64,000 nucleotides of DNA from Dyella thiooxydans (GCF_001641285.1 NZ_CP014841.1:2604001-2668000), one strand, 5' to 3'. Counted from the stretch's first letter, positions 34,314 through 46,208 are shown. Made by a program: numbers and translations. The notes: generated by a model not told the origin, from the letters alone.

Positions 34314-34341
34314 GGGAGGCCCGCGCACGCGCGGGCTTCCC
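34314..34341. terminator. Strong hairpin between convergent genes
   Basis: A 13-bp stem, GGGAGGCCCGCGC (34314-34326) with GCGCGGGCTTCCC (34329-34341), one G-T pair and a 2-base loop. There is no T run on either strand, so it is terminator-like only by position between convergent genes. Confidence 0.45.
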
Positions 34342-34380
34342 GATCATCGGGGAACACGCGCGCGGCGGCGCGTCCGGCCG

Positions 34381-34881
34381 TTACAGGTTCTGGCGGTCCC
34401 CCACGGCCGACCCGCACAGTTCCACGCGGGTGCTGCCGTCCACATTGAGGACCAGGGCGTGCACCCGGGCAACGGTGTGCTGGCGATCCGGCGACAGCGT
34501 CAGGTCGGTCCGGACGTCCTGCACGCCGTCGAAGACCCCATCGATGAATCGTGCGAACTGCATGCGCGTGTGGTACTTGTCGTAAACCGGATCGTAGCTC
34601 CATACCCCCATGCCCGGGCCGCGCGAGGCCGGCGGAAAGGAGTTCGCGTCGGACAGCGTTCCGCCGAGCTGGAATGCATTGATGGCGAAGAACTGGGTCG
34701 GCAGAGCGGTCGGCGCCGCGCAGGGACGTACGCTCACGTAGACCTGCCACAGGCCGACGACGGCGCTGCCGCGCGGCGAGAACACGGGAAGGCGGAACGA
34801 AGACGGCTCCTGGGCCTGGGTGGCGGACGCGCCCAGTGCGCTGGCCAGCAGCATGGCGGTCAGGGAAAGACGAAATCGCAT
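34381..34881 (-). CDS. Secreted hypothetical protein
   Basis: A 166-residue protein with a signal peptide (LSLTAMLLASALGASATQAQ). The mature domain has SAVVGLWQVYVSVRP, MGVWSYDPVYDKYHTRMQFARF and VRTDLTLSPDRQHTVARVHALV, a pattern of beta strands suggesting a lipocalin- or NTF2-like barrel; I cannot name the family. The ATG at 34881 has AAGGAGA 6-7 bases upstream. It diverges from the CadC-like regulator 124 bases away, which makes it a plausible regulatory target. Confidence 0.7.
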   Translation of the reverse strand: MRFRLSLTAMLLASALGASATQAQEPSSFRLPVFSPRGSAVVGLWQVYVSVRPCAAPTALPTQFFAINAFQLGGTLSDANSFPPASRGPGMGVWSYDPVYDKYHTRMQFARFIDGVFDGVQDVRTDLTLSPDRQHTVARVHALVLNVDGSTRVELCGSAVGDRQNL

Positions 34882-35005
34882 GACGGCATCTCCTTGAAGG
34901 TTTTCGGGTTGCGGATGTTTCCTCCGCGACCGGCAACCTGCGCCCCACCGTCCTGAAATTGCTCCATAATCCCGTGAATAAACCTGAATTCTCCAGGCCT
35001 TGCGG

Positions 35006-36874
35006 ATGTCATCGGACACTCGGCAGCTGCGGTTTCACGGTTACCGGCTCGATCCGGTCCGGCGCGTGCTGACGGCGCCCGACGGCACCGATGCAGCGCT
35101 CGCCGGGCGCGCTTTCGACGTACTGGCGCTGCTGATTCGCGAGCGCCCCCGCGTGGTCGGCAAGGACGAATTGCTGGCCGCGGTCTGGCCCGGCCGGGTC
35201 GTCGAGGAGAACAACCTCACCCAGGCCATTTCCGTCGTGCGCCGCGCCCTGGGCACCGGCGGTGGGGACCATCAGTTCATCCTGACCGTGCCCGGCCGGG
35301 GCTACAGCTTCGTGGCCGAAGTCACGTACGACGACGAATCCGGCCTGCCGCATGCGCTGGAGGACACGGGCCGACCGTCCCTGCGCCCCCGCCGCTGGCG
35401 CCTGCCGCTGGCGATCGCCACGTTGCTGCTGCTCGCCCTCGCTGGCGTGCTGCTGCTCGGACCTGGCGCTGGCCGCGCCGGGCCGCCCGCCCCGGCCAGC
35501 CTGGCCGTGCTGCCGTTTCGCGCGATCGACAACGAGACCGTCGATCCGATGCTGGAAATGGGCATGGCCGAGACGCTGATCACGCGCCTGAGCCGCGCCA
35601 CCCGTCTACGCGTGCTGGCGCTGGGCACGACCCAGGCGCTCGGCCAGACCGACCCGCTGAAGAGCGGCATCGCGCTGGGCGTGGATTTCGTGGTGGACGG
35701 CCATGTCCAGCGCAGCGGACACATGGTGCGCGTCACCGCGCGCCTGCTCGCCGTGCCCGATGGCCGGGCGGTCTGGGCCGAGACCGTGGACGCCACGCCG
35801 GAACGGGTCTTCGAGATGCAGGACTCGCTCGCCAGCCACCTGGCCGCAGCGCTGGCCCAGCGTTACGCGCTCGCGGGCTACAGCAGCCCGTGCGATGGCG
35901 CAGACGCGGCAGCCCACCGTGCTTACGTGCGCGGGCGCTACCTGCTCAACCGCCCCAACCCGCGGACGCTGGATACCGCGCTGGCCTCGTTCGAGCAGGC
36001 CATCGCCCGCGATCCGGGGTGTGCCCGGGCCTGGGCGGGCGTGGCTGCGACCCGGCGCACCATGGTGATGGTCGCCGACCGTGACCCGGAAGTGGAATTT
36101 CCCCGCTCGGACGCCGCGATCGACCGCGCGCTGGCGATCGACCCGAGCTGCGCAGAGGCATATGCCGCACGCGGCTTCAATCAGTTCTGGTACCACTGGG
36201 ACTGGGCCGCGTCGGAGGCCTCGCTGCGCCGCGCGATCGCGCTGGACCCGAACCTGGTGGATGCGCATTTCGCCCTCGCGCACCTGCTCAACAACCTCGG
36301 CCGGCATGACGAAGCACTGCTGGAGGCACGCCGCGCCTCCGCGCTGGATCCGCTCTCGCCGCTGGTCAACACCCTGGTGGTCTGGTTCGTCGGCATGGCC
36401 GACCACGCCGACGAGGCCCGCGCGCGGCTGGCGAAGGTGGTCGAGCTCGAGCCGGACTTCTGGATCGCCCTCAGCAGCGAGGCCGCGCAGCGCATGCAGG
36501 CCGGCGACAAGGACGGCGCACTGCGGCTGATGCAGCGTGCCGTGGAGGTGACCGGCGGCAATTCACGCAGCCTGCTGTATCTGGGGACCCTGCACGCCGC
36601 CAGCGGCGATACCGCCGGGGCCCGGGCGATCATGGCCGCGCTGGAGGCGCGCGCGCGCCATGGATACGTGCTGCCGAGCACGCTGGCGAGCATGCACATG
36701 ATGCTGGGCGAAAAGGCGCAGGCGCTGGATCTGCTGGAGGAAGGCTATCGCCACCACGACCTGGGGCTGGCGTTCCTCAGCAGCTGGTTCGCCGGTCTGG
36801 CCGGGGAACCGCGCTACCGTGCCCTGCTGGCCCGGATGCACCTGCCGCCGCCTCCGGCGACGGCAGGGCCCTGA
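35006..36874 (+). CDS. CadC-like winged-helix membrane regulator with TPR repeats
   Basis: A 622-residue one-component regulator. Residues about 5-105 are an OmpR-type winged helix (LDPVRRVLTAPDG, DELLAAVWPGRVVEENNL, FILTVPGRGYSFVAEV). A single membrane helix (LAIATLLLLALAGVLLLG) follows near 133-150. The periplasmic side begins with a FlgO/TolB-like domain (SLAVLPFRAIDNE), then tetratricopeptide repeats from about 290 (ALASFEQAIARDPGCARAWA, ASLRRAIALDPNLVDAHFA). Signal sensing outside would directly alter DNA binding inside. The ATG at 35006 lacks a good ribosome site; a TTG two codons earlier is possible. Confidence 0.87.
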   Translation: MSSDTRQLRFHGYRLDPVRRVLTAPDGTDAALAGRAFDVLALLIRERPRVVGKDELLAAVWPGRVVEENNLTQAISVVRRALGTGGGDHQFILTVPGRGYSFVAEVTYDDESGLPHALEDTGRPSLRPRRWRLPLAIATLLLLALAGVLLLGPGAGRAGPPAPASLAVLPFRAIDNETVDPMLEMGMAETLITRLSRATRLRVLALGTTQALGQTDPLKSGIALGVDFVVDGHVQRSGHMVRVTARLLAVPDGRAVWAETVDATPERVFEMQDSLASHLAAALAQRYALAGYSSPCDGADAAAHRAYVRGRYLLNRPNPRTLDTALASFEQAIARDPGCARAWAGVAATRRTMVMVADRDPEVEFPRSDAAIDRALAIDPSCAEAYAARGFNQFWYHWDWAASEASLRRAIALDPNLVDAHFALAHLLNNLGRHDEALLEARRASALDPLSPLVNTLVVWFVGMADHADEARARLAKVVELEPDFWIALSSEAAQRMQAGDKDGALRLMQRAVEVTGGNSRSLLYLGTLHAASGDTAGARAIMAALEARARHGYVLPSTLASMHMMLGEKAQALDLLEEGYRHHDLGLAFLSSWFAGLAGEPRYRALLARMHLPPPPATAGP

Positions 36875-36885
36875 GCCGACCGGGC

Positions 36886-38664
<1,779 letters not shown>

Positions 38665-38691
38665 GGCGTGTTTCCTTTGCGGTGCGGGGCG

Positions 38692-39777
38692 TCAGCGGGT
38701 GACGCCCGGGTCGGGTTCGGGGAATCGGGGCGACGTCGCGGCGGACGGCTTCATGTGTTCGGTGACGTCGCGCGCGGCGTCATTGCCTTTGTCGGCGACG
38801 TCGGACGCCGCGCGTCGATCCGCCGGTGCGGCCGGTTCCGGCGCGGGGCGGCGGGTCCAGCTGCGCACATGCAGGTCGCGCTGCGGGAACGGGATCTCGA
38901 TGTCGTACTTCTCCAGTGCGGTATGCAGCGCCCAGTTGTAGGCGGCCGTGACCGAGCCGGTGCGGCGGGTCGCCTCCGCATCGAGCCAGACCACCAGTTC
39001 GAAGTCGAGCGAGGAATCACCGAAACCGGTAAGCCATACCTGCGGACCGCGTGGACCCTCCTGCGCCAGGGTGAACGGCACCGCGGCGGCAGCCTCCAGC
39101 GCGGCCTTCTTCACCAGCTCCTTGTCGGTACCGTAGGCCACGCCGAACGGCACCTTGAGCCGGCGCGCGGCCTCGCGCAGCGTCCAGTTCACTACCCGGC
39201 CGGTGACGAACTCGGAGTTGGGCACCAGGATGTCGATGTCGTCGTTGGTGGTGATCAGCGTGGCGCGGATGCGGATCTCGCGCACGTTGCCGTGCACGCC
39301 CGAGGCCAGCTCGACGAAGTCGCCCACCTTCAGGCTGCGGTCGAACAGCAGGATCAGGCCCGATACGAAATTGTTGAAGATCGCCTGCAGGCCGAAGCCC
39401 AGGCCCACGCCCAGCGCACCGGCGAACACGGTGAACTTGGCGATCGGGATGCCGGAGGCGTTCAGCGCCATCAGCACGCCGACCAGCAGCAGCACGTAAT
39501 GGGTCAGCCGCTCGACCGTGTACGCCGAGGACAGGTTGAGGTTGTCATGCCGCTCCACGTAGCGCCGCAGCAAGCGGCGGACGATCGAGGACAGCAGCAG
39601 GAACACTGCCAGCACCAGCACGGCCGCCAGCAGCGAGCCGACGGTGACCTTCACCCCGCTCATGTCCAGCAGCTTGACGTTCATCCACTCGTTGAACTGG
39701 CGTACGCCGTCCTCCCAGGTGTGCGGCACGGCGGCACGCACCTGGGTCAGCGGATCGCTCGAGCGGAGGGCCGTCAC
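38692..39777 (-). CDS. MscS-family small-conductance mechanosensitive channel
   Basis: A 361-residue channel. Three or so helices precede the pore helix TM3, seen as TVFAGALGVGLGFGLQAIFNNFVSG with its Gly/Ala packing, then the beta domain (DRSLKVGDFVELASGVHGNV, IRATLITTNDDIDILVPNSEF) and a cytosolic vestibule ending EIPFPQRDLHVR. A charged tail of about 50 residues is extra. Opened by membrane tension to release solutes in osmotic downshock. The GTG at 39777 is weakly supported; an ATG at Met32 is another option. It sits between aceF (13 bases) and lpdA (27 bases), apparently in one operon. Confidence 0.9.
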   Translation of the reverse strand: MTALRSSDPLTQVRAAVPHTWEDGVRQFNEWMNVKLLDMSGVKVTVGSLLAAVLVLAVFLLLSSIVRRLLRRYVERHDNLNLSSAYTVERLTHYVLLLVGVLMALNASGIPIAKFTVFAGALGVGLGFGLQAIFNNFVSGLILLFDRSLKVGDFVELASGVHGNVREIRIRATLITTNDDIDILVPNSEFVTGRVVNWTLREAARRLKVPFGVAYGTDKELVKKAALEAAAAVPFTLAQEGPRGPQVWLTGFGDSSLDFELVVWLDAEATRRTGSVTAAYNWALHTALEKYDIEIPFPQRDLHVRSWTRRPAPEPAAPADRRAASDVADKGNDAARDVTEHMKPSAATSPRFPEPDPGVTR

Positions 39778-39789
39778 CCGGCGCCCCGG

Positions 39790-41469
39790 TCAGAGCAGCA
39801 GGCGGCGGATGTCGCCCAGCTGCTGTGCGAGGAAGGCGGCGAAACGCGCGGCCAGCGCGCCGTCGATCACCCGGTGGTCGTAGGACAGCGACAGCGGCAG
39901 CATCAGCCGCGGCGCGAATTCCTTGCCGTTCCACACCGGCTTCATGGCGGCCTTGGAGACGCCCAGGATCGCCACCTCCGGCGCGTTCACGATCGGCGTG
40001 AACGCGGTGCCGCCGATGCCGCCCAGCGAAGAGATCGAGAAGCAGCCGCCGGACATGTCGGCCGGGCCGAGCTTCTTGTCGCGCGCCTTCTTCGAGATCT
40101 CACCCAGCTCGCGGGCCAGGTCGAGCAGGCCCTTCTTGTCGACATCGCGGATCACCGGCACCACCAGGCCGTCGGGCGTGTCCACCGCGATGCCGATGTG
40201 GAAGTACGTCTTCAGCACCAGCTTCTCGCCGGTCTCGTCGAGCGAGGCGTTGAACTGCGGGAACTGCTTCAGCGCCGCCACCACCGCCTTCATCTGGAAC
40301 ACCAGCGGGGTGATCTTCAGGTCCTTGTTCTCCGCACCGAGCGCCTTGCGGAACGCCTCCATCTCGGTGATGTCGGCGTCCTCGTGCTGGGTGACGTGCG
40401 GGATCATCGCCCAGTTGCGCGCGAGGTTGGCGCCGGAGATCTTCTGGATGCGCGAGAGCGGCTTCTCCTCGATCTCGCCGAACTTGGCGAAGTCGACCTT
40501 CGGCCACGGCAGCAGGTTGAGGCCGCCACCGGCGGCCACCGGCGCGCCCTGCACCGGCCGCGCACCCGAGGCCAGCGCGTGCTTGACGTAGGCACTGACG
40601 TCCTCGCGCTGGATGCGGCCGCCGCGACCGCTGCCCTTCACCTGCTGGATGTCCACGCCCAGCTCGCGCGCGAAGGCGCGGATCGCCGGGCTGGCATACG
40701 GCGCGTCACCGGGCATCACGATCTTCGCGTCGAACGGCGGGCGCGCCTGCGGCGGCGGGTCACCGTCCGGCGCGACGCCCGGCTGCACCGCGCGGCCACC
40801 GATCGGGGCCGGCTTCTCCGCGGCCGGCGCGGGCGCGGGCGTCGGTGCCGGGGACGGAGCGGCGGCGGGCGCGCCCTCGGCCGATTCGATCAGCGCGATC
40901 AGGCTGCCTTCGGAAACCTCGTCGCCGAGCTTGAGCTTGAGTTCCTTGACCACGCCGGCGAACGGCGCGGGCACTTCCATCGTGGCCTTGTCCGACTCCA
41001 GCGTGATCAGGCCCTGGTCCTTGGCCACGCGGTCGCCGACCTGTACCAGGATCTCGATCACCGGAACGGCGTCGAAGCCGCCGATGTCCGGCACGCGGGC
41101 TTCACGCACGCCGCCGCTGGTGGCGGGTGCCGGCGCAGCGGCCGGGGCCGGTGCAGGGGCGCTCTTCGTGGGCGCCTCGGCCTTGGCCGGAGCGGCGACC
41201 GGTGCGGGCGCCGGGGCCGGTGCGGCAGCGCCCTCGGCCTCGATCATCGCGATCACGGTGCCCTCGCCGACCTCGTCGCCGAGCTTGACCCTGATTTCCT
41301 TCACCACGCCGGCGAACGGCGCAGGCACCTCCATCGTGGCCTTGTCCGACTCCAGCGTGACCAGCCCCTGCTCCTTCTCCACCCGGTCGCCGACTTTGAT
41401 CAGCACCTCGATCACGGGCACCTTGTCGCCGCCGATATCCGGAACGCGTGCTTCTTTGAGGTCGGCCAT
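39790..41469 (-). CDS. aceF: Dihydrolipoyllysine acetyltransferase (PDH E2)
   Basis: A 559-residue E2 core enzyme that transfers acetyl groups to CoA. It has two lipoyl domains (Lys43 and Lys161, both in [18 protein letters not shown]), each followed by Ala/Pro-rich linkers, a peripheral-subunit-binding domain ([15 protein letters not shown] ... [11 protein letters not shown], about 255-295) and the catalytic domain ending with [15 protein letters not shown], where His and Asp are catalytic. The ATG at 41469 has AGGAG upstream; an earlier in-frame ATG at 41535 adds unlikely sequence. The two lipoyl domains are nearly identical, suggesting recent duplication or gene conversion. Confidence 0.95.
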   Translation of the reverse strand: MADLKEARVPDIGGDKVPVIEVLIKVGDRVEKEQGLVTLESDKATMEVPAPFAGVVKEIRVKLGDEVGEGTVIAMIEAEGAAAPAPAPAPVAAPAKAEAPTKSAPAPAPAAAPAPATSGGVREARVPDIGGFDAVPVIEILVQVGDRVAKDQGLITLESDKATMEVPAPFAGVVKELKLKLGDEVSEGSLIALIESAEGAPAAAPSPAPTPAPAPAAEKPAPIGGRAVQPGVAPDGDPPPQARPPFDAKIVMPGDAPYASPAIRAFARELGVDIQQVKGSGRGGRIQREDVSAYVKHALASGARPVQGAPVAAGGGLNLLPWPKVDFAKFGEIEEKPLSRIQKISGANLARNWAMIPHVTQHEDADITEMEAFRKALGAENKDLKITPLVFQMKAVVAALKQFPQFNASLDETGEKLVLKTYFHIGIAVDTPDGLVVPVIRDVDKKGLLDLARELGEISKKARDKKLGPADMSGGCFSISSLGGIGGTAFTPIVNAPEVAILGVSKAAMKPVWNGKEFAPRLMLPLSLSYDHRVIDGALAARFAAFLAQQLGDIRRLLL

Positions 41470-41677
41470 GGGGACTCCTGCAGATGGGGACGGGGCGCGG
41501 GGATGCGACCGCGGCAAGATTTCCATGATAACCAAGCCGGGCCGCGGACGGCACTGAAAACGTTGTCATAACGCCCGTTCGCCGACGTATGGGCATGACC
41601 TTGGGCGCATGCCGCCTCTGCTCTTCCACCGTAAGCTGGCCCCGCAGGCGCCGCATCCGCAGCGCAGGAGGGACCCC
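41470..41677. other. Divergent promoter region of aceF and the ABC transporter
   Basis: These 208 bases must contain promoters in both directions. TATCAT on the minus strand (complement of 41524-41529) could be a -10 for aceF, and TTGTCA at 41563-41568 a -35 for the ABC genes, though neither has a well-placed partner. The AGGAGGG ribosome site of the ABC gene is at 41667-41673. I see no repeats or RNA gene. Confidence 0.4.
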
Positions 41678-42562
41678 ATGCTGGCCATTCGCGACCTGTC
41701 CAAGACCTATCCCAACGGCGTGCGCGCCCTGCGCGAGGTGTCGCTCGACATCCCGCGCGGGATGTTCGGACTGCTGGGACCCAACGGCGCGGGCAAGTCC
41801 TCGCTGATGCGCACCATCGCCACGCTGCAGGATCCGGACAGCGGCAGCATCACCCTCGACGGCCAGGACCTGCTGACCGACAAACCGGCCACCCGGCGCC
41901 TGCTCGGCTACCTGCCGCAGGAGTTCGGCGTGTATCCCAAGGTCACGGCCGAGGCCATGCTCGAGCACTTCGCGGTGCTCAAGGGCATCACCGCGCGCGG
42001 TCCGCGCCAGGAGCTGGTGCAGGCGCTGCTGCGCCAGGTGAACCTGTGGGACGTGCGCAAGCGCAAGCTCGGCACCTTCTCCGGCGGTATGCGCCAGCGC
42101 TTCGGCATCGCCCAGGCACTGATCGGCGAGCCGAAGCTGGTGATCGTGGACGAGCCCACCGCCGGCCTCGATCCGGAGGAACGCAACCGTTTCCTCAACC
42201 TGCTGGCCGAGATCGGCGAGCGCTGCGTGGTGATCCTGTCCACCCACATCGTGGAGGATGTCACCGACCTGTGTCCGCGCATGGCCATCCTCGGCCAGGG
42301 CCAGGTGCTGCTGGCCGGCGAGCCGCTGGAGGCGATCGCCAGCCTGGAGGGCCGGGTCTGGCGCCGCACCATCGACAAGGCCGAGCTGGACGGCTATCGC
42401 GCCCGCATGACCATCCTGTCCACCCGCCTGCTGGCCGGCCGCACGCAGATCCACGTGCTGGCCGACCAGTCGCCCGGCGAAGGTTTCGTCGCCGTGGCGC
42501 CCGACCTGGAAGACGTGTACTTCGGCCGCCTGCGCGCGCAGGCCACCACCCGCGCCGCCTGA
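41678..42562 (+). CDS. ABC transporter ATP-binding protein
   Basis: A 294-residue ATPase. Walker A is GPNGAGKSS (34-42), the Q-loop lies in LGYLPQEFGV, the signature is FSGGMRQRFGIAQAL, Walker B is LVIVDEPTAGLDPEE, and the H-loop is ILSTHIVEDV. The C-terminal 70 residues are a small regulatory domain. It resembles ATPases of multidrug/Na+ or copper-export type ABC-2 systems. A near-perfect AGGAGGG precedes ATG 41678. The partner permease, fused to a peptidase, begins 34 bases after its stop. Confidence 0.92.
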   Translation: MLAIRDLSKTYPNGVRALREVSLDIPRGMFGLLGPNGAGKSSLMRTIATLQDPDSGSITLDGQDLLTDKPATRRLLGYLPQEFGVYPKVTAEAMLEHFAVLKGITARGPRQELVQALLRQVNLWDVRKRKLGTFSGGMRQRFGIAQALIGEPKLVIVDEPTAGLDPEERNRFLNLLAEIGERCVVILSTHIVEDVTDLCPRMAILGQGQVLLAGEPLEAIASLEGRVWRRTIDKAELDGYRARMTILSTRLLAGRTQIHVLADQSPGEGFVAVAPDLEDVYFGRLRAQATTRAA

Positions 42563-42596
42563 GCGCGGGATGCCACGCCTCGCACAGGACACGCAC

Positions 42597-45500
42597 ATGT
42601 TTCTCGAGATCTTCCGCTTCGAATGGCGACAGCAGTTGCGCTCGCCCCTTTTCTGGCTGGTCGCCGCCGTATTCGGCGCGATGGCCTTCACCCTGACCAG
42701 CACCGACGCGGTCGCGCTGGGTGGCGCCGCCGGCAACGTCTGGCGCAACGCGCCGATGGTGACGGTCAAGCTGATGTCGGTGCTGACGGTCTTCAGCATC
42801 TTCCTGGTCACGCTGTTCGTCGCTGGTGCGGCGCTGCGCGACTTCGAGGCGCGCACGGCCGAGCTGATGTTCAGCACGCCGGTCTCGCGCGGTGCATACG
42901 TGGGCGGACGCTTCGTGGCCGGCTACCTGGCCTGCCTGGGGATCCTCGTCGTGTGCGCGCTGGGCCTGTGGCTGGGTGGATTGATGCCCTGGGTCGACGC
43001 CGCCCGCCTGGGACCGTCGCGCTGGGCAGGCTACCTGTGGTCGCTGGGCGTGATGGTGGCGCCGGCAATGCTGTTCATCGCCGGCCTGCTCTACCTGATC
43101 GCCACCACTACCCGTTCGCTGCTCGCCGCCTACATCGGCGTGGTGGTGTATTTCGTGCTCCAGATCGTGACCGGCCTGCTCACCCGCGACGTCAACAACC
43201 ACTGGCTGGCCGCCATCCTCGACCCGTTCGGCGGCCGCACGCTGGCGATCGTCACGCGCTACTGGTCGGCCGACCAGCTCAACCACGACCTGCCGGCGGT
43301 GTCCGGCGTGCTGCTGTTCAACCGACTGCTGTGGGGCGGCGTCGGTGCTGCGATGTTCGTCGCGTCGCTGGTCCTGTTCCGCGCCGACCGCACCGGCTGG
43401 CAGCCGACCCTGCGCAAGCATCGTGCGGAACCACCCGTGCTGGCGCCGGCGTCGTCGACTCCCGTCCAGACCGAACAGGCCAGGGGACTGCGCGCCGCAT
43501 TGGCGCAGTTTCGGGCGCAATGGGCCTTCGACACCCGCGCGGTGCTCGGCGGCGTGCCCTTCGTGGTCATGGCGGCACTGGCCCTGGTCAACGTACTGGC
43601 GATCCTCGCCCTGTCGGGGCAGCTCTACGGCACGCCGACCTATCCGGTGACCCACCGCATGGTGGAAACCGTGGAGGGCGGGTTCCAGGTGATGCTGTAC
43701 ATCATCATCACCTTCTACGCCGGCGAGCTGGTGTGGCGCGAGCGCGGCGCCGGCGTGGCCCAGGTCAGCGACGCCTTCCCCGTCCCTGACCTCGTACCGC
43801 TACTGGCCAAGCTGCTGGCGTTGTTCGCGGTGGTGGGCTGCTTCCTCGGCCTGGGGGCGCTGGTTGGCATCGGATGGCAGCTCGCCCATGGCTACACGCA
43901 CCTGGAGCCGGGCCTGTACCTGGCGACACTCCTGCTGGACGCGGTGCCTTACCTCCTGCTGGCGGTGCTGGCGGTGTTCCTGCAGACGCTGGCCAACAAC
44001 AAGTTCCTCGGCTATCTGCTGACCGTGCTGTGGCTGGTGGCCAGCCTGATCGGCTTCGGCCTGTTGCACTGGGAACACCACCTGTACAACTACGGCACCA
44101 CACCGGCGCTGCCCTATTCGGATCTCAACGGCTTCGGCCACTTCCTGCCAGCGGTGCTCTGGTTCGACGGTTACTGGACCTGCCTGGCCGTGGTGCTGGC
44201 CGGCATCGCCGCCCTGTTCTGGGTACGCGGCACACCCGGTGGCTGGCGCGACCGTTGGCGCGAGGCGCGTGCCCGCCTGCGCGGCCCGCTTCGGGCGATG
44301 ATCGTGGTGGCCCCGCTCGCCTTCGCCACCAGCGGGGCGTGGATCTTCTACAACACCAACGTGCTCAACACCTATCGCAGCAGCGAAGCGCTGGAGCAGC
44401 AGCGCGCCGACTACGAGAAGCAATACGCCCGCTACGCCGGCGTGGCGCAGCCGCGCATCACCGCGGTGAACGCCGACGTCGACATCGACCCGGCACAACG
44501 TCACCTGCACATCGTCGCGCACATGACCCTGGTGAACCGGCACGACACGCCGATCAGCGAACTGCACGTCAACACCGATACCGCCTTCACCACCACGCTC
44601 GCCTTCGCCCCTCACGACACGGTGTCGATGGACCGCAGCCTCGGCTACGCCATCTACAAGTTGAAGACGCCGCTGGCGCCAGGTGCATCGATGCCGTTCG
44701 ATGCCACCCTCGACTACGACCCGAGGGGCTTCACGAACGCCCCGGAAGGCCAGTTCCTGGCCCACAACGGCACGTTCTTCAACAGCACCGTGCTGCCGCG
44801 CTTCGGCTATCAGCCGGACAACCGGCTCACCGACCGCAACACCCGTCGCAAGTACGGCCTGAAGGAAGACGTGCCGCGCATGCCGCCGCTGGGCGACGAT
44901 GCCGCGCGCGCCAACACCTACATCAGCAACGACTCGGACTGGATCCACTTCGAGACCACCGTGTCCACCGCCGACGACCAGATCGCGATGGCACCGGGCT
45001 ACCTGCAGAAGGAGTGGCGCGCCAACGGCAGGCGCTATTTCCACTACGAGATGGACCAGCCGATGCTCGACTTCTTCTCGTGGATCTCCGGCCGCTACGC
45101 GGTAAGGAAGGATCGCTGGCACGACGTCGCGCTGGAGGTCTACTACAACCCCGAGCACGGCTGGAACGTGGACGACATGCTGCGCGGCGCGAAGGATGCA
45201 CTGGACTACTACACCACGCACTTCTCGCCCTACCAGTTCCGCCAGCTGCGCATCCTGGAGTTCCCGAACTACGCCAGCTTCGCGCAGTCGTTCGCCAATA
45301 CCATTCCGTTCTCCGAATCGGTGGGCTTCATTGCCGACCTGCGCGACCCGGCAAAGATCGATTACCCGTATTACGTCACCGCCCACGAGGTGGCTCACCA
45401 GTGGTGGGCGCACCAGGTGATCGGCGCCAACATGCAGGGCTCGACCATGCTCAGCGAATCGCTGGCGCAGTACTCGGCGCTGATGGTGATGAAACACCGC

Positions 45501-46172
45501 TACGGCGAACACCAGATGCGCCGGTTCCTGAAATACGAGCTGGACAACTACCTGGCCAGCCGCGCCGGCGATCCGGCCCAGGAAGAGCCGCTGGCCAAGG
45601 TCGAGCAGAACCAGCTGTACATCCATTACCGCAAGGCGTCGCTGGTGTTCTACGCGCTGCAGGACTATGTGGGCGAGGACACCGTGGACGCGGTACTGAA
45701 GCAGTTCCTGCACGACAAGGCGTTCCAGCAGCCGCCGTACACCACCTCGCAGGAATTCATGCAGTACCTGGAGCGCGGCGTCGATCCGAAGTGGCACCAC
45801 CTGATCGACGACCTGTTCTGGAAGATCACCTTCTTCGACAACCGCACCACCGAGGCCACCGCGAAGAAACTGCCGGACGGGCGCTACGAGGTGACGATGA
45901 AGGTGCATGCCGGCAAGTCGTACGTGGACGAGCACGGCAAGGAGACCCCGGCCACGCCGGACATCCCGGTGGAGATCGGCGTGTTCGCCAAGTCCCCCGG
46001 CAAGGGCCTTGACGGCAAGCCGCTGTACCTGGCCAAGCGCGTGCTACCCAATGGCGATAGCACGCTAACGGTGACGGTGGACGGCGTGCCGGCCGAGGCA
46101 GGGGTGGATCCTTACAACGAGCTGATCGATCGGATCCCTTCGGACAATCGCCACGCGGTGACGATCGAGTAA
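42597..46172 (+). CDS. ABC-2 permease fused to M1-family zinc aminopeptidase
   Basis: A 1191-residue fusion. The first roughly 580 residues hold about 12 membrane helices in two permease-like sets (FEWRQQLRSPLFWLVAAVFG at the start). The rest is an M1 peptidase exposed outside the membrane: HEVAH at 930-934 with the third zinc ligand most likely Glu954 in LSESLAQY. Nineteen residues separate it from His934 instead of the usual 18. Such fusions occur in Xanthomonads and Bacteroidetes; substrate unknown. Start ATG 42597 has ACAGGA 8 bases upstream; ATG 42570 is less likely. It pairs with the preceding ATPase. Confidence 0.9.
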   Translation: MFLEIFRFEWRQQLRSPLFWLVAAVFGAMAFTLTSTDAVALGGAAGNVWRNAPMVTVKLMSVLTVFSIFLVTLFVAGAALRDFEARTAELMFSTPVSRGAYVGGRFVAGYLACLGILVVCALGLWLGGLMPWVDAARLGPSRWAGYLWSLGVMVAPAMLFIAGLLYLIATTTRSLLAAYIGVVVYFVLQIVTGLLTRDVNNHWLAAILDPFGGRTLAIVTRYWSADQLNHDLPAVSGVLLFNRLLWGGVGAAMFVASLVLFRADRTGWQPTLRKHRAEPPVLAPASSTPVQTEQARGLRAALAQFRAQWAFDTRAVLGGVPFVVMAALALVNVLAILALSGQLYGTPTYPVTHRMVETVEGGFQVMLYIIITFYAGELVWRERGAGVAQVSDAFPVPDLVPLLAKLLALFAVVGCFLGLGALVGIGWQLAHGYTHLEPGLYLATLLLDAVPYLLLAVLAVFLQTLANNKFLGYLLTVLWLVASLIGFGLLHWEHHLYNYGTTPALPYSDLNGFGHFLPAVLWFDGYWTCLAVVLAGIAALFWVRGTPGGWRDRWREARARLRGPLRAMIVVAPLAFATSGAWIFYNTNVLNTYRSSEALEQQRADYEKQYARYAGVAQPRITAVNADVDIDPAQRHLHIVAHMTLVNRHDTPISELHVNTDTAFTTTLAFAPHDTVSMDRSLGYAIYKLKTPLAPGASMPFDATLDYDPRGFTNAPEGQFLAHNGTFFNSTVLPRFGYQPDNRLTDRNTRRKYGLKEDVPRMPPLGDDAARANTYISNDSDWIHFETTVSTADDQIAMAPGYLQKEWRANGRRYFHYEMDQPMLDFFSWISGRYAVRKDRWHDVALEVYYNPEHGWNVDDMLRGAKDALDYYTTHFSPYQFRQLRILEFPNYASFAQSFANTIPFSESVGFIADLRDPAKIDYPYYVTAHEVAHQWWAHQVIGANMQGSTMLSESLAQYSALMVMKHRYGEHQMRRFLKYELDNYLASRAGDPAQEEPLAKVEQNQLYIHYRKASLVFYALQDYVGEDTVDAVLKQFLHDKAFQQPPYTTSQEFMQYLERGVDPKWHHLIDDLFWKITFFDNRTTEATAKKLPDGRYEVTMKVHAGKSYVDEHGKETPATPDIPVEIGVFAKSPGKGLDGKPLYLAKRVLPNGDSTLTVTVDGVPAEAGVDPYNELIDRIPSDNRHAVTIE

Positions 46173-46178
46173 TCCGAT

Positions 46179-46202
46179 GGCGCGGACCGGAGGGACCGCG
46201 CC
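46179..46202. terminator. Hairpin between convergent genes
   Basis: GGCGCGG (46179-46185) pairs with CCGCGCC (46196-46202) in the 36-base gap between the convergent M1-fusion and mscS genes. There is no T run, so termination is only suggested by position. Confidence 0.35.
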
Positions 46203-46208
46203 GCACCA

